DNA of 64,000 nt from Anisodus tanguticus (Eukaryota > Streptophyta > Magnoliopsida > Solanales > Solanaceae). The translations under genes were made by a program, and so were the position numbers. The stretch lies in contig CM067543.1 of assembly GCA_034509755.1 (NCBI GenBank), positions 51,330,653 to 51,394,652 of the forward strand, in the 5' to 3' direction. The notes under the pieces were generated by a model, which made no database searches, was not told the DNA's origin, and worked only from the letters and a program-made list of their open reading frames with translations. Below are positions 1 to 11,600 of this stretch, in pieces. Within the stretch, counting starts at the first letter, position 1; each line of letters starts with the position of its first letter.

Positions 1-282
1 ACAACTAATCAATATAGGTTGATTCTGACGAAGAAAAATAAAACACGAAACGACTTGCTGAAGAACGGAAAAGGAAGGAAGAGTTTTCTGTTGACTGTTT
101 GTACTCACGTTTTGGAGTGATCTGTTTCTCTTCTGTTTTGCCTCTGTGTTGTATATATTCGTCTCTGCAATTGAGTCAAAAGGCTCCAATATATAGCATA
201 AGGGAAGAGACTCCTCAACTGCCAAGTAATGGCAGTTTATGGCCATTAGTGTTTTAACGCTCCTGGCTCTACTGGACAAGGT

Positions 283-3200
283 ATGTTTGTCATTGAAATA
301 AACATGTCTATAAGTAACTCTCACTGTTGGGTATTAGATACCGCTTGTGGCTCACACATTTGTAATAATGTGCAGGGTCTGATTGACAATGGAAAGGTTG
401 GACATTGGGAGGTAGACCTGCGCGTTGGAAATGGAGCACGAGTGGATGTTGAACGCGTGAGAACTTATAGACTAGATTTACCTTCTGGCTTTTGTTTAGA
501 ACTAAATAATTGTTATTTTGTTCTCTCATTGACGAGGAATATTATTTCTATCACAGTGTTAGACATTGATGGGTTTTCCTCATTTATTGTCAATAGCAGT
601 TATGTACTGTCTTTTAATGGTTTTGTTTGTGGAAATGCTCCGCTTGTGGATGGTTTGTATGTTCTAAACTGTAGTGAAATTTTCAATGTGCAAAATAAAC
701 GAGCTAAGATAAGTATCCAAGAAACCCCACCTACTTATGACACTGTAGACTTGGTCACATCAATGAATCAATGATTGTAAGATTAAGAAAGTTAGACTAT
801 CTGGAACCATTTGACTTGGAGTCCTGTGGTAACTGTGAATCTTGCTTGAGAGGAAAGATGACCAACAAGCCACTTTCTGGGAAAGGGGTGCGAGCCAAAG
901 AGTTACTTGAGTTGGTCCATATTGATATATGTGGGCCAATTTCAACTCAAGCTAAGGGAGGCTTCCTTTACTTCATCAGTTTTACAGACGATTTCACAAG
1001 GTTTGGACATGTGTATCTTATGAAACACAAGTCTGAAGCCTTTGAGAAATTCAAGGAGTACAAGTTAGAAGTAGAGAAGAAACTTGAAACAAGTATCAAG
1101 ACCCTTCGATTAGATCGAGGAGGTCAATACTTAAGTAAAGAATTTTTGGATTACTTGAAGCTTCATGGAGTCCAATCACAATGGACACCTCCTGGAACGC
1201 CACAAATGAATGGTGTTGCTGAAAGGAAAAATCGAACCCTATTAGATATGGTTAGATCCATGATGAGTTTCTCAGCTCTACCAACATACCTTTGGGGCTA
1301 TGCATTGCAAAGCTCAATTTATATTCTGAACAGGGTTCCTTCAAAGTCAGTAGAGAAAATGCCATATGAGATATGGAATGACAAGAAGCCAGCACTTAAA
1401 CACATGCGACTCTGAGGGTGCCCTGCATATGTAAAGAAGATGCTTACTGACAAGTTGGAATCTAAAAGTGAGAAATATTATTTTGTAGGGTATCCAAAGG
1501 AAACTAAGGGATACTATTTCTATCTTCCTGGAGAACATAAGGTCATTGTTTCCAGAAATGCAACTTTCTTTGAAGAAGAATATGTCTACAAGGAACAGAG
1601 CTGCAATGAGATAGAACTTGAAGAAATTCAAGAACCACAAGATAACACATAAGTTGAACCCTTGTCGAATGACCTAGACAAGGATTCAGTGGGAGTATCT
1701 AGTGAAGATTGGGTACTTAGAGTACGCCCTTCAGCTAGTGGTAGTGATGTGAGAGATAGTGCAGAAATACAAGGCTCTCATACACAACCAATGGAAGATG
1801 ATACAATGGTTGTACATCATTCCATTAAGGGAATACATGAAGATGACACTCCTGAAAGCTCTCAAGGTGATGGATTGTCCAGCACACAAAGACCTTCTCA
1901 CAATCAGAATGCAACAAACACTGAAACGCAGAATAATCAATTATGTAGGACCACTAGGACTCATCGTCCGCCTGAAAGACTTAATCTCCTTGTTGAAACA
2001 CATAATGAGATAGATATTCCTGATGACGATGAACCTACAACCTATAACGAATCAATGTTAGACATTGATTCGCAGAAATGGCAAAAAGCCATGAAATCTG
2101 AGATGGACTCGATGTACATAAATCAAGTTTGGAACTTGGTTGATTTGCCAACAGGGGTTAGACCTATATGATGCATATGGGTCTTCAAGAAGAAGATTGA
2201 TGCACATGGAAATGTACAGACTTATAAGGCAAGATTGGTGCCTAAAGGTTATAATCAACGGCATGGGGTCGATTATGATAAAACATTTTCACCTGTTGTG
2301 AAAATTAAGTATATTCGGATTTTGCTTGCAATAGTCGCATACTATGATTATGACATTTGGCAAATGGATGTTAAAACTGCTTTCCTCAATGGTAACCTAA
2401 TTGAGGAGGTGTATATGATACAACCTGATGGTTTTACATGCAAGACTAAGCCCAAAGCAGTGTGCAAGCTACATAAGTCCATTTATGGACTTAAGCAAGC
2501 CTCAAGGAGTTAGAATATTAGCTTTGACATCACTCAAATCGTTTGACTTTGTTAGAAGAAAAGAAGATCCCTGCATTTATAGTAAGCGCAAGGAATGGAG
2601 TATTGTTTTAATTGTTATATATGTAGATGACATATTAATAATGGTAGATAATAAGACTCTCATGCAATCAGTCAAGGAATGGTTATCCAGCACCTTCATG
2701 ATGAAGGACTTGGGTGAAGCCTGCTACATTCTTGGAATTAGGATCTATAGAGATCGACCTAATAGATTATTGGGGCTGTCACAGTCCACATACATAGACA
2801 AAGTGCTAAGACGATTCTCTATGGAAAACTCCAAGAAGGGAATTCTTCCTATGGGTCAAGAAATCAAGTTATCAAAGAAGGCTAGTCCTTCTACTATTGC
2901 AGAACTTGAACGCATGAAAAGAATCCCATATGCTTCAGCTATATGATCTATCATGTATGTCATGACCTGTACGAGGCTAGATGTGGCCTATGCACTTAGT
3001 ATGACTTGCAAATTCCAGCAGAATTCTAGGGAAGAACACTGGAAAGTAGTCAAGAGTATTCTTAAGTATCTTAGACGAACTAAAGAGTATTTCTTAGTCT
3101 ATGGTGGACAAGAGAAGCTAGTGTGTACTGGGTACACTGATGCTAGCTTCCAGACAGATCTTGATGACTTCAAATCTTAATCTGGATATGCCTTCATTTT

Positions 3201-3609
3201 CAATGGCAGAATAGTGAGTTGGAAAAGTTCCAAGCAAGCTACAACTGCTGATTCGACAACTGAAGTCGAGTACATTGCTGGATCGGAAGCTGGTAAAGAA
3301 GTTGTCGCGATATTTGAGTTCCTAAAGGAACTAGGGGTTGTTCCAAGTGTCACTTGACCAATAACAATTTATTGTGACAACATTGGTGCGACTGCGCAAG
3401 CTAAGGAACCAAGATCAACAAACAGAAACAAACATGTACCGAGGAAATACCACATACTCAGGGAGATGGTGGAAACTGAAGAAATGAGATTAGACTATGT
3501 TCCCACAAATGATAATCTAGCTGACCCGTTTACTAAACCATTAAGCTTAGTTAAGCATAATGGTCATTTTGAAAATATGGGTATTAGATACATTGGAGCT
3601 TGGCTCTAG
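283..3609 (+). pseudogene. Copia pol remnant (PR-INT-RT-RNaseH), copy A
   Basis: Protease-like segment 283-774 has WVLDTACGSH, an active-site D-T-A where most Copia proteases have D-[ST]-G. Integrase (771-1415) shows the pre-integrase RLGH and CxxC motifs and catalytic residues in HIDICGP, LRLDRGGQY and NGVAERKNR. Reverse transcriptase has WQKAM near 2080, DVKTAFLNG near 2370 and YVDD at about 2622-2633. RNase H has YTDASF near 3137 and ends at a TAG (3607-3609). The frame is broken by stops at 1413, 1650, 2169, 2511, 3178 and 3355, all shared with the copy at 59317-62631, and by a private TGA at 2944. No functional polyprotein can be made. Confidence 0.88.
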
Positions 3610-3805
3610 GCCAAGTGGAAGATTAAAAGTACATATGTCCTAGAGACAATCTATATTAGGGACATAACGTACTTGAACACATTCGTATTATTAATAAGAT
3701 TAGTATTTATGGCATTTGCAATTATTGAATTATTATTTGATTGTTTGTAATTATTCATTAATGTGCATCCCTTGAGCTTACGTTGTCATTAATAGAGTGA
3801 GTTAT

Positions 3806-5350
3806 TGATGATAGGCGTAACTCTCAAAATAGCCTCGACTAATGATAATCGAGAATGGGATATCAATGATATGTTATAATTCGACATGTGGTCTGCGTCA
3901 CATTCTTAGAGAATGTAGTATGTCTCACCTACTACTAGTAATGGTTACTAATGATAGACACATGGATACTTTTGGAAAGTATTGGTATACATTGCTGATA
4001 AACTATTTGTTATACATGTCTAAAGTGTTATCAGCGTGTGGGAGATGAAGGTCCTTTGACTTGAGGTCAATACGCACCATGTTTACAGAGTAATGTACTT
4101 TGACCCTTTCCTAAGCTTAAACTCCTTATAGGATAAGATACGGCTTGTGTTGGGTGCATTACGATGTAAATTAAGGTAGTAGTTGAGCCAAGAATAAGAT
4201 TCATTCCTCGATTGGATATTCGAGAGAGCACTCAACTTCTCAGTGATATTAGGTCGACCAAGTCATTGGCCAATGCAAGAGACATATTTAGAATATGATC
4301 TAGTTGTCGACTAATATAGATGAGATAAAGTGATCAAGCCATTTGGATAGACACATGGCAAATCCTAAGCTTGATCGAGTGTGTCGCGAATGAAAGGAAT
4401 TTATCATCTCACATAAAGGATATGTTTGCTGGATTTATGTAAGCGTACTTCATATATTGAGTTCGTCGTACGACGCAGTCTAGAGTTCGTATGGACCTTA
4501 ATTGGATTAGTGTCGATATATGAAGGTCTATAGGGTCACAATATGTCGATTGTCTCTTCGATCTAAGGGTGTATTGAGAAAGTATTAAATATTCTATTTG
4601 GAATCGAGATATTTAAATTGATAATAACTATGGGATAATTTCTATTAGATGGAAATTATTTAATTAAATCAAAATTGAATTTTGAATTTAATGTGCTGAA
4701 TATATATTAAACTAAAACGGGAAACAAAATTTTACGTAAGGCGCATGCGGCCGACCCTAAGCAGTGAGCCCAATCGGACCGCCCATCGCACCTCGGGTTT
4801 TGGGCCGTGCTTAAGCCTAACCCTAAAATATTTTTCTAACCTAATTTTCAACTATAAATACAACACTCCCCATTGTTTATTATACACCAATCCTAAAACT
4901 AATTCTAGACTTAGAGTCTATGACGAAACTCTCTCAAACCTCTCGCCAAGATTTTCTCGGCTTTCTTGACGAGGAATACACCGTAGCAAGGCGCTTGCAA
5001 TCGAAGGGAGAATCGCGTGTTCACCCTAAAGTAAAGACTCCGATTTTATAACCCGTAAGTTCTTGTTCAAGTTTTCTTTACGGGTTTTGATTGTCATATA
5101 ACCATGCCAGAAGAAATAGTTGGGTAAGTAGAACAAAATTTTAAAACTTCCGTTGTGCCTACTTTTGTGTTTCGAAATCAACAAAATCCTACAAATTTTA
5201 CCTCGGATAGTTGTAATAGTTTAGTTTCTATTTCCTTTCAGACAATTATTAGCGGCTCTGTCGCCTCTCTATCTTGTAATGATGCATATTAAGTTTTTAA
5301 TATAATAATATCTATTTAACCAAAAAAAAAAGAAGGCAGAAGAACAAACA
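3806..5350 (+). repeat. Copia 3' LTR, copy A (1545 bp)
   Basis: Starts TGATGATAGG and ends AACAAACA, the TG...CA form expected of an LTR. Its limits come from the solo copy at 17137-18681, which has the same length and is bordered by atcaa on both sides. A TATA box (ctataaata, 4852-4860) lies about 1.05 kb in, suggesting the U3/R boundary near 4890. Downstream there is a splice-donor-like site near 5057 and a pyrimidine-rich acceptor-like tttcctttcag near 5241. Against the other two copies it carries a cluster of changes at CAG/CTG sites between 4490 and 5090. Transcription from this LTR would run antisense into caleosin-1. Confidence 0.7.
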
Positions 5351-5668
5351 ATCAAAGTATCATATAATGAAGACAAAATCACTTCAACTGATCAGTACAA
5401 AGAATTAATGTTTTACAAATTACAAATTACAAATTAAAAATACAGAGAAAATCCACCATATTCCAGCTATCACTCCATACATAACAAATGCAATTACTGA
5501 ACATTGTGGCTTGGATTACAAGAGATCTCCATTCTTATGAACTTGATGTAGCTCTGATAATGAAAATAAAATTGTATGAAACAAAAAAAAAAAAAAAAAC
5601 AATTGCAAAACATATATAGTTGAGAAACAATTAGGAATTAAACTAATTAGGCGACGAAGATAATTTAA

Positions 5669-8600
5669 TTACTTTTTCTTCTTGGATTGGTGCTCCTTGG
5701 TCATTTGATCAAATAGGCTACCATCATAAACAGCTCTAATTGTTTCTTTTCCGAGTAATCCATGCTTATCTTTGCAAAGGAAATATAGAATCTTCCACTC
5801 TAACAAAGCAGCAATACTGCATAATATAATCCACCTTATTAGTATATTATTACTTGCTTCATGAAGCCAATCAATAAAAAGTTCAAACTAGATTATCGGT
5901 AGTCTTTTAAGATTTTTGCATACCACTTATTTTATACAAATTGCATGTAATAATTTTAGTTATAAAAGTATTTGTCTAAACTATTTTTTATTGCTCATCG
6001 TAAATTCTTACTTAATTAGTACTCCACTGATTGTAGCAGTAAGAATAAATTTGAAAAAAAAAAAAGAGAGGAAGGTATTCCGTACTTCCAATTTATGTGA
6101 CATATTTTTTTTTTATCTCGGTCCGAAAAGAATGAAAAACTTTCAAATTTAAAAACAATTAATTTACACTTGTTCTTTATCATAATAAGAAGTTTTTATG
6201 ATTACACAAATGTTATTGGCATGTTTAACCCCATAAATTTTAAAAATCATAGAGAAAAAAATACATATTTTTACTTTTAAACTTACACTGAAAATTTACT
6301 TTATAACGTAAACTTTACTTACAATTATTTACCCACATCTGACGTGAAATTAATATCACTCCAAATGCTGATGTGGTATAATAAAAATAGTAAAAATAAT
6401 TAATATGGGCCCCATGGCCCCTAGTCCTTTTAGCCACACCTGCCCCCACCGCCCTATCTTCTTCTTCTAACCCCTACCCCCTCCACCTCTCCCTTCTCCT
6501 TCTTCACCACCCTTACTGCTGATTTTTCTCTCAATTACCCCTTCCAATTTCTTAATCTTGTTTGATTTTCCTTCTCCAACTTGTAAATTCTTGAAACCCC
6601 CATCACCAAATTTCCCTTTTTCAATCTTTCCAAATAGTTCTGTAACTACATTTTCTGGTTCACCTTCACCAACTGCAACTAGGTTTCTTTTTTTGCTTCT
6701 TAACAAAATTTACAACATTTTTTTTCACTTCTTCACTCTTTTCAAATTACCGAATTGACCTCCCCCTCCCACAACTCCCTGCAATTTTAGATTTAAATAC
6801 ATATTTCGATTTACTTGCACCGGTGTCGGAGTTGCTAAATTGACATTATTAGTTTGATATGAAGAAGTTTGTGTTAATGATTGTTATTGTTACATTTATA
6901 AACGGAGTTCACGAGATGGCATGATAAGTGGGTTTGAGTTGTGGCTGTGTGAATTGGATCGAAGATCTTTTTTTTCTTCTAATTGAGGTTCTTGAACTGA
7001 GATTGCTTTTTGGTTGCAGAGGCACTATATCGCTTTTTGTGCCATTTCCGGCGGGTTACGCTTTTTGTGTGATTGGGTTTGTGTAACAGGGAAAAAATTG
7101 AATTTCGGAGTAGCGACAAAGTGGTATTTCTGGCGGATTCCCGACAGCGGATTGAGTTTTGGCGTGGAGAAGATGTGGTTATTTAATAATTAATTAGAGA
7201 GTAATTAATGTAAAAATATGATTAATAAAAACCTTTGAATAAAAAAGGAAAAAAGATATAGTAATTTACAACATTTGACGTGGCACTGACGTATCAGACG
7301 CGTGTATAACACTCCCCAATACTCATGTGGGATTGTTTGGGGAAGAGGGTATTAATTTACTATAAAAACGCCCATAAAATTTTACTTCATAGTAGAATAT
7401 GGGGTATATAAACGCCCATAAAATTATATTGCTAAAGTGAGTTTTAAAGATAAGTTTAAGAGTGATTTGATGTATCTTCTCGTATCTTATAGCAACAAAT
7501 ATGTCATGGTATGTTAATTTTTGAATATAAATTCAAATTACGTCATAGAAATTGAAATATAGAGAATAATAAATGTTTCTTTATTTCTATAATGTCACAT
7601 ATTTTAGAAATAAATCCAATATATCGACAGAACAACTAATATTTAGGACAGGAGGGAATACTAACAATAGTTTATAATAAAATCCAATTAATGTTTACGA
7701 TAGAGAAAGTTGTATTACCGTCCCTTACGATCATTTGGTTCCCTGTTTGCCTTCAACAATTCATCCAATTCCTGGCCTGTCAAGGCGTTTCCATTTGAAC
7801 GTGCATGCTTCTTGAATATCTCTTCGAATTTTTCATGCACAAACCTTCAAAATGGCAAACACACATTTTGAGTTATACTGTTTAAAATGTAATTAGATAT
7901 TAAAAGTATGCTTTTTCTAATCATTTAAATTTTTAGATGAGATGATCACACACTTTAATATAAATCTTATTAATAAAAATGTATATAAGATTCACTGATT
8001 GGATAAATAATTAACGTGCTCAGTGTAATTTGACCAGCTCCATTTGATAATTCGTCCTTTTCCCAAGTTATCAACTATCATAAACAGTGCAACACTTATT
8101 TATAGTAATTGAATTTTACGTAAGATTTACTTTTACATACTTTTGACACATTAATTAATGAAACTTAAACTCTTAGTAACAAGGCAAGGGCAAGGGCCCC
8201 GAAACTGTGTAGAGCCCACAGCTACTTGAATATCTCTTGTCGAGAAATTATATCAGGTAAATAGAATAAAAATAATCTTTTATTATTATATATAAACTGT
8301 CGAATCTGTTCAATATAAGAAAAGATTCAAGTGTATTGGGGAAAGGATTCAGAATTTTAATTCTTTAGGTTATAGGTTCACATCTCATGCACTTTGTAAT
8401 TTTTTAATTTCGTCGCATAAATTTTTGTTTCCGCCACTTAAAAGGGATCAATGAGATGCCCCATGTCTTAATACAATTGGCAAAGATTGTGAGACTTATA
8501 ACTTAGGTCATATGCATGCGGCCTAGGCCAAGTGAATTAAACCCAATATTTAAGTGGAGACTGCCCATTATCCCCGAACTTCAATATTCTAAAGTGATCC

Positions 8601-11600
8601 TAAAATCAAATTGAGACAGAATTTTTCGGTCATAAAAAAGAGGAGGCATGTGATATGTGTACCTTCCTTCACTATCGTAGACGCCACTGTCACTGCCATG
8701 CTTGGCAAATTTGATATTCTTCACTTCAATAGGAAAGAGCAAAGAAGGCCATTTCCCCTGTATTATTAGCCCACGTGAAACAGTAGTAACAAAGAATTAT
8801 CAGTTTCTTCCCTCCATCTATTTTCTAAAAGCAAACTTAGTATCTATGAATTCAAAAAACGAACGGAAAGTTTTAAAGTTTGTTATCTTGAATATTATGT
8901 TACAACATTTATGTGGTTATAATTTTTTTTGAACTTGTTGTCTTACTTATCATTAAAGTTAAAATGAGAAATTTTAAGTTAAATTATTTCCAAAATTATA
9001 AAGAAAACGTACTAACAATTAAATTACACTAGTAGTATATATATTAATTATTTATTTCTCCACTTTGGAAATATCTAACCATGCAAACCACTTCTACAAA
9101 AGCTTTTAGGAAATAACTACTATATTGATACTATGAAGTGCATTTCTATCTTATCTAATACCGATTTTCGAGACGAATCCAAAATTTTAATTTGATAGGC
9201 TTAATTTTTAAATAATTTATTACTAAATTTATTATATTTTTAAAATTATAATTTCAAATATAATATGTATTAAAATTTTAATATATTTTCACATATTTAT
9301 TATAATTTCCCTTAAAATTCTCATCAATAAAATTATCAAAAACCGTTAGCTTCTCCATTCCTCCACTCTTAACTGGGAAAGAAGAAAGAAGGACCGAGTC
9401 TAGCAAAAAAGCTATTACTGTCATTTTCTTTCCTTATTTTTCTTTCTGGATCCGGAAGGGAATTGCATGTGGATATTTTATTGCTCTATTCTTTAATTTA
9501 TTATTATTTTTCTCTCCACACACACCAACCAAAAAAATATGGCAAGCACAACGATTGCACTACAAATAAATATTCTCGAGTCGTGCACAAAAGAAGGAAA
9601 AAAACTGGAAATATACTACTAATATATATACTCGCGGGACTTATGGCTTTGAAAATTAAATTAGTCCTGCAATTCTTGCACATGAACATATCTATTAATT
9701 TAGACAATATTTTAAATCACCATAAGGTCTTAAGCTTCGTCTTCCATTGTTGATCATTGTTATTCGTATTACCCACTTATTCACGGGAAAACAATTTTTT
9801 TCAAGTTAACTATGAGACAAACAGAGGCGAAGTTAAAATTTTATGTTTATTATTAGCGAATATTCTCCGAATATTCTCTGTATATTTTGTAACTATGATA
9901 GATTTATATTTAAGGTAACTTAGGATTCTAATTGTATTAGGAATCAACCTTTGTAAGGTAAGTTAGGATTCGTACCATATTAGGAATCAACCTTTGTACG
10001 GACTATATATATTGTGAATAATGAAAGGAATCCCCAAGGGAAATTATTCTATCTTTCATGGTATCAAGAGCCTAAAACCTAAATCCTCATTCCCGGCCGA
10101 AATCGATTTTTTTTTCGATTTCACAGAAAAAAAAAAATAAATAAAAAATAAAAAAATTCCGGTTTCTTCCTCCATATTTCGGCCAAACCAAAAATTCCCT
10201 TCCCTCGACAAAGCGGCAACCATGTCTTCCCTCACAAATTTCGTTTCATCCACCGGCACACTTGAAAACCCCTCTCAACGTTCGCATCTTCTTTTCATCT
10301 CGGCATTCGCCGTTAACAACATCAAGAATTTTATCCCTATAATTCTTGACCAAGAAGACTATCAATATTCCATGTGGATGGAACTATTCTACATTCATGC
10401 ATGTGCATACAACGTGCTCGATCACATTGACGAATCTGTTCCTCGTCCCACCGATGTTACGGACTCAATCGGCGTCGTCTTGACGCCATCGTCAAACAAT
10501 GGATCTACGGCACCATCTCCAAAGATCTGTTATGCACTATCATGAAAACAAAAGGCTACGGCACGTGAACTTTGGGTCCGGCTAGAAGAAATCTTTCGGG
10601 ACAATAAAAATACTCGGCCGTGTATTTGGAAGAGCAATTCAACAATACCCGCCTCGAGAATTTTAACAACATGTCCGAATATTGTAAGCAACCGAAACTC
10701 ATAACCGATCAACTATCCAACGTCGGGACTTCGTTTCGAAACCAAGATGGTGCTTCAACTTGTTGCGGGTTTACCGAAAGGTGAATATGACACACTCGCA
10801 ACAATGATTCAACAAGCCGACCCTCTCCCCAAGTTTCAACAAGGCACGTTCACAACTATTGTTGGAAGAAACTAGACGTGCTAAACAAGAGGAACATAAT
10901 CAACAGCGTTAGCCGTTGACGGATGGCAACACTGCGCGCGGAAAGAACCAACCATCACAAGATGTCCAAGAGAAGAAGAAGCAAAGCACCACCTGGTTGC
11001 ACCACCACCAGCCAGCAGCAGCAAGAAGAAAGACCAAAGACTAAGAAGACTCCTGCAGACAAAGAAGAAGAAGACTTCAAAGATTTGCAAAGAAGAAGAA
11101 GAATAACTCAAAGAAGCGGCGAAGAAGAATAATCTGCAAGCGAAGAAGCCGGCCCGGCGGCTCTCCCCGACCGATTTGGGCCGTGCCTACACCACCGTGA
11201 ACCTTCAATAGCCCGACGACAATTGGTACATGGACACCGGAGCCACATCTCACCTCACCCGGTCGTCGGTAACCTATCTCAACTACGTCGGTTAAAGTGT
11301 CCTCAATTTATTACGTCGGCAATGGTCATCGCATTCCAATTGAAGGTTACGGAAACACACACACCAAACATACACACCCGCCTTTCTCCCTAAACCACGT
11401 CCTATACACACCTAACATCATTAAAAACTTAATCTCTCGTTAGAAAATTCACTAGCAATAATTACGTAATACGTCGAATTTGACCCTTTTAGTTTTTCTC
11501 GTGAAAGAACTCAATACGGGGAAAATTCTTACACGCCACAATAGTGTGGGAGACCTCTACCCATTCACTCAATCTTCCGCCGTCAGGCCGCAAGCACCTC

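Larger units (their letters stand above)
1..5350 (+). mobile_element. Ty1/copia element, copy A (3' portion, dead)
   Basis: The stretch holds protease, integrase, reverse transcriptase and RNase H remnants in that order (the Copia order), then about 200 bp of untranslated sequence and a TG...CA LTR. The 5' LTR and gag are not in the window. The first 280 bases show no gag similarity that I can recognise, although they are shared with the copy at 59035-64000. The two copies differ at only about 30 places in 5 kb and share several premature stops, so they are DNA-level duplicates of an already dead element. The right end is followed by atcaa (5351-5355), the same five bases that precede the solo LTR at 17137. 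Confidence 0.85.

Noticed and set aside
3842..4048. A 68-residue open frame repeated at 17173 and 62864
   Set aside because: It is LTR sequence present three times. Conservation reflects repeat identity and not coding selection.
5325..5340. A-run after atctatttaacc considered as a retroposed poly-A tail
   Set aside because: It lies inside the LTR as defined by the solo copy with matching target duplication, so it is part of the element's U5.
6467..6758. Gly/Glu-rich minus and Pro/Phe-rich plus frames, repeated at 19801-20092
   Set aside because: They arise from a pyrimidine-rich low-complexity tract within an intron.
9463..9753. A 96-residue open frame, identical at 22798-23088
   Set aside because: It lies inside caleosin intron 3 on the opposite strand. 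Its identity in both places is explained by the recent duplication, and it resembles no protein family.
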